DNA from: Patescibacteria group bacterium
GTDB lineage: Bacteria; Patescibacteriota; Minisyncoccia; Phycocordibacterales; UBA918
Direction: 5' to 3'
Assembly (NCBI GenBank): GCA_019750255.1
Contig: JAIEOU010000006.1
Span: forward strand, 1-52,141
DNA: 52,141 nt
The position numbers and the translations under genes were made by a program. The notes beneath the pieces are model-generated. The model was given only the letters and a program-made list of their open reading frames with translations. It had not been told where the DNA came from and did no database searches. This document shows, in pieces, positions 41,175-50,100 of this stretch (position 1 is its first letter; each line of letters opens with the position of its first letter).

Positions 41175-42497
41175 TTAGTTCTTGTAGCTAACATCTACTC
41201 CTTGCGCAATAATTTTTTCAAAATAGCGGGTCACGTCATCAGCCTCTTTTTCCGTAAGACCCAAGCCGCGATTTTTGACACTAAGCAATAACCGCTCGTT
41301 AAATTGTTCATCTTCAATTACCCCCGTCACGCGGTCAGCAATCATTTCTACCAAATGAGCATCCTGTTCCTTATTAAGCTTTAGATTGTACATATTGAGC
41401 ACGTGATCACGTAAGCGTTCAGCCAATTTGTGTTGACTAAAAAATACACCCGCATTATCTTTCTTTGCTCGAAAGCGGCGAATATCATCGGCCTGATGAA
41501 TCATACGATCAGCAATTTGCGACATCTTCTTGGCTTGTTTTTCGGGAATCTCGACCCCACCGCGCTCAAACGGCAACACTAAGGAGTCAACGAACGCCTC
41601 GCGGTCAATTTTGCCCTTGATAAAAAGCTCTGTAGAATGCTCTAAGCGAGAAAGCTGATCGAACGTTATGTCTTGAGTTAAGAAATTAACGATACTTTTA
41701 ACCCGAAGAGTATCAATAGAATCGTACGGGAAGAGACGGGCGAGCTGCTCCAGTTCGGTAACAATCGTCTCCCCTTCGCGTACGGGCTTTATCTGTTTAC
41801 GCTGAGGGTTAACTACTTCACGCACAATAACGCCATCTTTTAGGTAATACACCCGGTGTGCATACGAAAGGTGTGCTGCGTTATGGGACACCATAATAAT
41901 AGTCCGACGGTCAAAAGTATTAATCTCATCAATTTTGTCCATCACCTGCTGGGTCGATACTGAGTCGAGGTTACCGGTTGGCTCGTCGGCTAGAAGAATT
42001 TTGGGATCATTAACCATCGAACGAGCAACCGATACGCGTTGTTGCTGCCCGCCGGAAAGCATGGCCGGGATTTTGTGTGACACGTGCCCGACTCCAAACC
42101 GATCAAGGAGTGACTGCGCCCGACGGTCGCGAGTAATCTTATCCGCATTACAAAAAATCATGGGTAACGCCACATTATCGAGAACAGACAGAGACCCAAT
42201 CAGGTTGAATGATTGAAATATAATACCCATCACATATCGCTGAAAGTAGACGCGCTCTGAAGGTGGATACGAATAAATATCATCACCGCGAATCAGGAGC
42301 GTTCCCTCTCCAGGCGGGAGGGAGCCCTGAATCGAATACATGAGCGTCGATTTCCCGCATCCTGATGGACCGAAAAGAATAATATACTCTCCCTCGTAAA
42401 TATCCGTATTCACCCCTGAGAGGGCCTTAAATTCGTTTGATTTTCCTTTGTTGTAAATGATCGAAAGATCACGACAAACAATCAGTGGCTTGGCCAT
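41175..42497 (-). CDS. MacB/LolD-type ABC ATPase with a 200-residue C-terminal helical extension
   Basis: 440 residues. The N-terminal 230 residues are a complete ABC ATPase: Walker A GPSGCGKS (43-50), Q-loop IIFQSFN, signature LSGGQQQR (147-154), Walker B ILLADE (167-172), H-loop VSHN. Relatives end near residue 230-250. Here about 200 more residues follow, almost all helical and charged, with LTEKEADDVTRYFEKI near the end; this part has no recognised domain. It should pair with the permease at 39825. The start codon touches a 16-base palindrome (42496-42511). The 182 bases upstream (42498-42679) hold no gene. Confidence 0.9.
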   Translation of the reverse strand: MAKPLIVCRDLSIIYNKGKSNEFKALSGVNTDIYEGEYIILFGPSGCGKSTLMYSIQGSLPPGEGTLLIRGDDIYSYPPSERVYFQRYVMGIIFQSFNLIGSLSVLDNVALPMIFCNADKITRDRRAQSLLDRFGVGHVSHKIPAMLSGGQQQRVSVARSMVNDPKILLADEPTGNLDSVSTQQVMDKIDEINTFDRRTIIMVSHNAAHLSYAHRVYYLKDGVIVREVVNPQRKQIKPVREGETIVTELEQLARLFPYDSIDTLRVKSIVNFLTQDITFDQLSRLEHSTELFIKGKIDREAFVDSLVLPFERGGVEIPEKQAKKMSQIADRMIHQADDIRRFRAKKDNAGVFFSQHKLAERLRDHVLNMYNLKLNKEQDAHLVEMIADRVTGVIEDEQFNERLLLSVKNRGLGLTEKEADDVTRYFEKIIAQGVDVSYKN

Positions 42498-42511
42498 GGT
42501 AGTACTACCAT
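42496..42511. promoter_or_regulatory. Perfect 16-base palindrome at the ATPase start codon
   Basis: ATGGTAGTACTACCAT reads the same on both strands and overlaps the first bases of the start codon. A CATAAT box on the - strand lies just upstream, so the palindrome would sit over the transcription start, a typical repressor position. Confidence 0.5.
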
Positions 42512-42679
42512 TATGCCTTGATGTTGGGCGCCATCACTTCCCTGTCCCCACCTACGCAATCATTTGTAATTGATTCTTTAGCAAGTCGCTACCACTACTT
42601 TTTTCGTTGGGAACTCAAAAGTAATGAAGCGATTGCATAAGGAAAATATGGTCGGAACTTAGTGCCTCCCTATTTCTCC

Positions 42680-44185
42680 TTATACGCCAATATTTTTAAC
42701 CCAACCGAAGGTACTCTGGAAGTTTTCGAGAATCAAGTCGATAATATTTTTTTCTTGTATAGGAGTAAACAAAACAAAATTCTCTGATTTAATTGTGTTC
42801 TCTGCCTCATCTGCACAATCAAGCCAAAACTGATACACGGTTGCCGGGGCAAAATCAATGATTACTTCTACGTGGTCGGTACTGTACTGCTTGGTTTCTT
42901 TTTCCAACACCGTCGGATCAGTACCACCAGCAACGCCTTCTTGGAACGTCATCGTGCAAGAGGCCGGCTCATCAGTACTCCATTCAACGATAGTTTGAAT
43001 GCGTGACTCACCCCCCGGGAAAATAGTAGATTCATTGGTTACGTTCGAGATAAACGGAGGCGCAATATCGCGTACGGTAATGAACTGAATTGGCTGGCTA
43101 CGCACGCGGTCACCACCCGAATTTTCAGCAATAACGAACGCGACGTAGCGTGTACCAAGAGTAAGGTCGGCCAGCCGCATTTGGTGAGACGTTGCGAGCG
43201 TCGGACGACCCACAGAGTTTTGTGCACCTGTGGTTAAGTCCTGAAATTCAATGAGGGCCTTAGAGGGTACAGTAGTGTCCCAGGCGAGTGTCGCTGCGTT
43301 TTCTTCCACTTTTAACACACGAAGATTACGAATATTTGGCAATGAGGCCTTCGTAAGGAAGGTAAACGTTCTACTTTCTCCAGTAATACTGTACTCGTCA
43401 GTAGACCTCACTTTAAAACTATATTCCGTAAACGGTTCAAGTCCTATAAGCCTTACCTCATGATCAGTAGTATCACCCTGGGTGGACGATTGAGAAAACT
43501 GAAAATTACTACCATCAAATCCCCGCGTTGGCGAAAAGCGTACTTCTGAAGTAGCCGGGCGATCTGTAACCCACTTCACCGTCGCTGTCGTCGTTTCCGG
43601 GATTACGGTTGGCGGACCAACTATAGTAAGGTCTTCGGTAATGCCCTGCACCGCTTTTACTACTTCGTTAACAATTTTTTTAATTTCTTGCGGGTCGGTA
43701 ATTTCCTTAATCTGTTCGACTATTTCATCAGTTGTCGGCGGTGGACTCGATGAGGGAATGGCAGTTGGGTCTCCCGCTAAACCTTCACCGTCACCCTCAC
43801 GCTCGCCGCTTGTAGGCGCTGCATCAGTCTGAATCTTGTAATCTGCCGAAATGCCCTGGTTACCATTTTCGTCCGCAGAGATTACTCGAAAATAGTAGGT
43901 GCGTCCGCCTTCAAGGTTGTTCAGAGTCACACTGTGCGCGGTCCGATCAGGTACCGGGACACGCACCATGCCGTAGTCAGGTGAGAGACCATAATTAACG
44001 GCCGAGTCAGCGTCTTCGTCGGTCTCCCAGTTAATGGTAACCGACGTTCCTGTTGCGTTTAGAATTTGAACGCCCGATATTTCGGGGGCCTCAGTATCGT
44101 TCGATTGTGCCCGCACCATACCTAAAAGCGGTACACTTAAGAGAACAAAGAATAGCAGGAACCGAGCCATCATAGTACACATCAT
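42680..44185 (-). CDS. Secreted protein with four fibronectin type III-like domains
   Basis: About 501 residues. A signal peptide (ending GMVRAQ) is followed by a first Fn3-like domain with SVTINWETDEDADSAVNYG and TYYFRVISADENGN. An acidic/helical spacer (about residues 130-185, with IVEQIKEITDPQEIKKIV) comes next, then three more Fn3-like domains, with TATVKWVTDRPATSEVRFS, AATLAWDTTVPSKALIEF and QTIVEWSTDEPASCTMTF. This is the purple-acid-phosphatase-N-like variant common in bacterial surface proteins. The start is uncertain: GTG 44194, ATG 44185 and ATG 44173 are all possible. It follows the giant protein directly (stop and start touch), so they are co-transcribed. A surface binding or spacer role is likely. 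Confidence 0.85.
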   Translation of the reverse strand: MMCTMMARFLLFFVLLSVPLLGMVRAQSNDTEAPEISGVQILNATGTSVTINWETDEDADSAVNYGLSPDYGMVRVPVPDRTAHSVTLNNLEGGRTYYFRVISADENGNQGISADYKIQTDAAPTSGEREGDGEGLAGDPTAIPSSSPPPTTDEIVEQIKEITDPQEIKKIVNEVVKAVQGITEDLTIVGPPTVIPETTTATVKWVTDRPATSEVRFSPTRGFDGSNFQFSQSSTQGDTTDHEVRLIGLEPFTEYSFKVRSTDEYSITGESRTFTFLTKASLPNIRNLRVLKVEENAATLAWDTTVPSKALIEFQDLTTGAQNSVGRPTLATSHQMRLADLTLGTRYVAFVIAENSGGDRVRSQPIQFITVRDIAPPFISNVTNESTIFPGGESRIQTIVEWSTDEPASCTMTFQEGVAGGTDPTVLEKETKQYSTDHVEVIIDFAPATVYQFWLDCADEAENTIKSENFVLFTPIQEKNIIDLILENFQSTFGWVKNIGV

Positions 44186-44193
44186 ACCACCCA

Positions 44194-47100
44194 CTATGGA
44201 TCAACCGGAGTAAAGAGGTTGGTTCCACTGTGGGGAGCGCTGTTAATACCAAACGGAACGGCAATGCCCCAGTAGACGTCAGCCACTACCGGTGGAGTGA
44301 CATTGGCTGGCTTGGTCAGATTAAGACCAGCCTCCACCGCAGTTGAAGACGAAAGCTGTCCACAGGACACACAACCACTATAACTAAAGCTACTCGTAGA
44401 GAACTTTTGCTGATTGGCAGGAATGATTGAACTAAGACCGTCAGTGAGATCAGTACCCTCAACCTCCACATCCAGCGCTACGTTCCCAAGGTTGGTGACG
44501 GTGGTCGTTGGATTGGTTGACCCGGTATTGGTGGTAGGTTCAAGTGCTCCGTAATTAATGAGCGAGTTCACCGAAATGGCCCGCATTGTTCCCACTTCTA
44601 CTCCCGGCGAAGAGGTGAAGCCGTATCCAGCACTGAGATCTTCCGCTTCCAAGAACGCAAACCATTCTTGTCCATCGAACGCACCAAAATCAGTTGGATC
44701 GGTATGGAAGAAGAAATGAGCTGTACACTGAAGCACACAACTACTACCCGAACAGCTCGTGAAGCTACAGCCACCACTTTCGGTACTCACTCGGTAACAG
44801 CTATTATTATCCGCCGTACAGGAAGCGCCGACTGAAGTTCGATAAAACGTGGCTGTTGCGTGCGCCAAATCAGTCGCGCCGTTGAAATCAAATACTGTCG
44901 ACGTAGCAACGACCGCCGTTGTGGTGCCTGGAGTGAGCGCGATATCCTGCCCAGCGTTTAAGGTGCCGCCACCGAGGGTCGGATTAAACTGGAGTCCGAG
45001 CTCTGCAATTTTGTTGTAGAAGTCAAGTTCGACACCGGCGTTTGTTACGCGGAAACAGTAGGCATCGGATGCATTGAGCGTTGGGGTCACCACATATTCA
45101 AGTTCTGTGTAATTATCTTGATTAATATCAAGAGCAGCTGCCTGATTGGAAGGATTTTCAATCACCTTACCCGACACAAACGCACCATTAGTACCAAAGA
45201 GCAAGTCCGTGGTTGCATCGCCGTCACCGACAAAGGTCGAGGTCGCCATACAGACCGGTGAACTTCCACAACTAGACTGTGGTGGAACGGCAACAAAGTT
45301 GGAAGGGATGACTGATTCACAGGTAGGTGCCGCACCCTTAGCAGCATACTGCAGACGGAATTGTTGGTTAGTAATGTTAAGTCCCGAGTTCTCAATCGCT
45401 ACCCGAAGGCGTGCAACATCACCGGGCTCATACCCATTACCAGCACCGTCAAGCACGCCTGCCCACGTCGCTCCGCCATCGGTCTGCTCTGCGCCAAAGT
45501 ATACCGTTGGTCGACCGGCGCCTCGGGTACGGGTGGTAAAGCTATCCCACGCCCCTTTATTGATCCAATAGCCAAAACCAAACCCACCAGACGTATAACT
45601 CGCGTCGGTGGCGGAAGTTGAGGCGACGACCGTTCCTGACTCAGTATACAGCGTCGCCGCTATGGTGTTGTTTGCCTGCCAATCGACTTCAACTTCATAC
45701 CAGCCGGTAGCAAAGGTTACTGTCGTCGAGGACAGGACGACGCCCGACGTATCATTATCAGTGATGTTTTCACCAATAAGCATGCGGTCTACCCCGAAGC
45801 GTTGCAGACACACAGCATAGTTTTGATTGCTGCTTCCAGGCGACTGTACACCGAAGAAAGTACACGCATCATCTTCTGGAGCGGTCACATTCACGTATTG
45901 CATCCAACGTATCACCTGACCACGAGTGATGGTTTGATCGGTGCGACTGATACCGTCAGCAAGCGTACGACCCAGAGTATTTGAGGGCTCAAGTGCGTAG
46001 GTACCGCCGTAGACCGGAGCGGTGTCGGTTTGGAACAGTGCCGTATCGCCACTGTATTCAGAGATACTGTTATCTTCAAAATCATCAAACACAGCGAAGG
46101 TCGATGTTCCGGAACTCGCACTCGTAGAGCTGCCATTACCGTAATACATGAACACAGTGGTCGTATCAAGTGCTGCCACATTCGGAACCTCGACCCACAC
46201 CACAGCATTTGTTGATGGGGTGAACTTCTCAACCCAATGTGAAAGGAGGGTAGTACCATCGTCATCGGTAAAGCGCAGGTCATCAAAATCAGACTGCATA
46301 TCGCTGTCGTAGGCAACCGTCATCTTCAGTGCAGTTGAAGACGTAGCAGCAGAACTGCTCTCGTTTACAAAGCGTACCCGTTTACGGAAATTCCAATTAC
46401 CGTTGTACCACTCACTATTCTGTACACCTTCCCCACCATCATCGTTACGCCACCGGATATGTGTCTGTTCAGTCAAGAGACAAGAACTGTCATCAAAACG
46501 GATTGATCCACAAGCATCGATACCGTCAATATCAAAGGCTTCCCCGTCAATATTCCCGTAACTATTAGTAAAGCGCCACGCGTTACTGGTTTCTCCAATC
46601 AGCTCGACATTAAAGCCCGAGAGCGAACCTGATGCAGTGAAGCCAATGGCGTCATACACCTTTGATGGGTTGGCATTGAGAGTCGTCGAAGAGAGCGTAA
46701 TGAGTGATGCTGAATTCACCGTAACGTCGAACAGTCCATTACTCAGGTCAGTAACTGTAGGTGTACCCGACAGCTGGAGACCGTCAATGTCCAGATCTGA
46801 AAACGAGTAGTAGTTTGCGTTAAAGGTACCGCCCGACACAAAGAAGGCGTACGTGCTACTACTTTGCTGACTTTCGACACTGGTTGTATTACCGCTTGCA
46901 CCTAGTAACTGGAGGGTGCCGCTCTGCAGAGTCGTCGTGGCATTACTTGCGAGGAAGACACTAACCTTTCGTTCGACACCGGTAAGCGCAGTACCATCAA
47001 AGTCAGTGGCGTAATTCCAGTATTCGGTGGTAGTTGCGAGTACCAAATCTCCATAAATATAAAGGTGGCCATTTACATTGTTGTTATCCTGTGAGTAGAG

Positions 47101-50100
47101 CGAACCAGACGCAGCCACGGTAGTTGTCGCAGCGCTGCTGTACCAAGACCGAATATCAGTATTCGCTCCCACCTGAAGAGTGCCGTATGTATCACCAGCG
47201 TTACTTCTCGTATTAATACTATAGCTCGTACCACTCGTGAGCACGAGCATAGAACCTGTCCACGTCGTAGCCGCACCGCCGACACTGTTTGTAAACACAC
47301 CGCCAACCCGTACTGCAGCGCCAGGACTGACGGTGAGTCCCGTTACGCTACTGATGGTGAAGTTATTGGTAGTAGTCGCACTACTCATGGTATAGCTACC
47401 GCTCGGAGCGCCTATGTGCAGGTTATAGAACGAACTCACACCGGGCGCAATGGTTCTACCACCGCCTGGTGCATTCATGAGCACTGTACCAGTCGCATTA
47501 GCAAACGTACCACCGGTCGCCGTAAACGATCCACCGACCGCCGTAGTACCGGTTCCCAGAGTGACCGCACCAGCATTAACTGCAAAGTCATCGAGGAAGG
47601 TACTATTGGCGTCGGCAATAGTGAACGGTCCAGTGCCCGTAAAGCGAATCGCATGGAGGTCAGACGAACTTGCGCGCACGATAGCTGTCGAAGTACTCGT
47701 CATGATCAAGTCAGAGGTATTGTTAATAACTGTTCCGCCACGGTTTTCAAAACTACCACCGATCGCAAAGTTACCACTAGGGAGAGACAGCGATCCGGCC
47801 GTTTTTATTACCGACGCAGTTGCGGTGGCATTAGTATCAGTCATGTTCCAGCCGCCACCCACTCCACTAAAGGTGAGAGACCGAACCACCGACTCATCAA
47901 ACCGCACGGTGTTCCCGGTCGACGTACTGATAAATGAGAGTGGACTGCCATTTATGACGAACGCACCACCGGTGGCATTAAATGACGCTCCCACTGTAGT
48001 TGTGCCGGTTGGGAACGTAATGGTTCCCGCCGACTGAGTATAGCTACCCCCAAGAGTAAGTAACGGATCCGTTACGGTCCAACTGCCACTGCCTGTGAAG
48101 CTGGCATTAAAGAATGAGCCAGCATTCACGTCGACCGTTCGCCCACTGCCAGTTGTGGTAAAGGTGACCGTAGACTGAGCGGCGGTAAAGACAGCACTCG
48201 TTCCAAATATCATACTGCCCGCAATGCTGTGGTTCTCGGTACCCGCTGCTCGGAAAGTGGCACTTGCTTGCGCTTCAAGCGTTCCATCAACCGCATCGCC
48301 ACTACCACCTCCTACCAAGGTCACATTTCCGCCTGACGCAAAAGTCTTTCCTGTCCACAGCAGTAATTTTCTATCAGCCGGAAGCGACAGAGTGTCTGGA
48401 GTACCACTGATAGCCGTAAATGGTATGTCACCGTCTTCACTACTGTCATAAACAGCAATATCATCAATAGTAAGAGGGTCGGTACCTTCATGTCGCAGAA
48501 TAACGCGTCGTTCAATCAAGTTGAAGTTTGCAATCGAGGAAATAGGATCAGCCGACACTGTCACCGCCTTAGAAGTTGTGCCGTTCAAAAAGACCGTGAG
48601 GGTGTCGTTAGCACTGTACGCAACGTTCGGAATACTATAGGCACCGGTACCTGCAGCACAACTGGTATCGTACGTCGTGAGACCAGCTACCACCAATCGA
48701 ATTACATTTGAGGAACCATTACAGACGATTGAGACAGTTGACCCTTCATCACTGAAGACGTTTCCGGCAACGGTAATGAGCGCAGCCGAATCATCCCACA
48801 CAAGATACCCCGGGTCCCCGTTCGGATCGACATCAAACGCCTCACCATCACGGTTACCTGTATGGTTTGTGAAGCGCCACGCTGCAATCGCTGATCCTGT
48901 GGCTGTGACATTGACTGCTCCCGTTACTCCCGTATCTGCTTCAAAGAAATTGTTTGTGAAGTTTTTAGACGGATTTTGGTTAATGACTGTGCCGCCTACA
49001 GTGAGTGCACTTGCATTGTTTATTTTAATCAAGTGATCAGTCCGCGAGAAATCAGTGACTGTTGGAGTACCGGACAGGATAATTCCGCTACTATTTACAT
49101 CGCGAACAACGACACGATCAAAGCGCGTGGTGACGGTGCCACTGAGGTGGAGGCCGTAGGTACCGACACCCTGGTTTTGTAATGTCGTCGAGGCACTACT
49201 CGTACCAATGACTGAAAGACTACCGCCACTATAGAATGCACCTGAACTCGATGCGAAGTACACCCGAACTTGTCGGCCGGTACTGGTAGCAAGAGGCGAG
49301 CCGTCAAAGTCCGTACTAAAGCTCCAGTGGTCACTTCCGGTCGTACGGACCATGGTCCCGTAGACATAGAGATCACCATTTACTCCCGCATGGTCTTGAG
49401 AATACAGCGATCCCGTGCTGTTTATCGCATACACTGTTGATGACGAATTCCACATACGGATATGTGACCCTGCACCGACGGCTAGTGTTGAATACACATC
49501 ACTAGTGGTAGATGCATTAATCTCAAAAGTACCGGTACCATAAAGCGAAAGCGTAGACCCCGTCCAGGTAGTAGAGGCTCCTCCAATGGTGTTAGTAAAT
49601 TGACCACCAACAGCGAGTGAGCGTCCAGAGGCAACCGCAAAGGCAGCATGATTGGTGAGAGTGAAGGCATTGGTTGCCGTAGCATTTTGTGTCACCGTAA
49701 AGGAACCAGTACCGTTAATCAGTACCGAACTAAAGCTTGAAGCGCCGGCAGCAATGGCGGTTGTACTCGAACCGGTAAACCGAACAATTCCACCACTCCC
49801 TACAAACGTGCCGTTGTTTGTCCAGTTCCCGAGCACCGTAAGGGTGTTATTGTCACTCGCCACCACAGTGCCGTTTGAATGAATGATGACGTTTCCACGC
49901 ACTTCATAGAGCGGATCATTGGTGTTCAGGTTCAGTGTCGTTGACGCAGCACCGCCCACGGTAAGGTCGTTCAAAATAATGCTGCCACTACCAAGTGCCG
50001 TGTAGGTTGAACTACCGACACCAGCAGTAAGCATAAGGTTGAAGTAGTTCGTTGCCGTAACGTTTGCACCTGCCCCACTGTACCTAAATGTACTAGTGTC

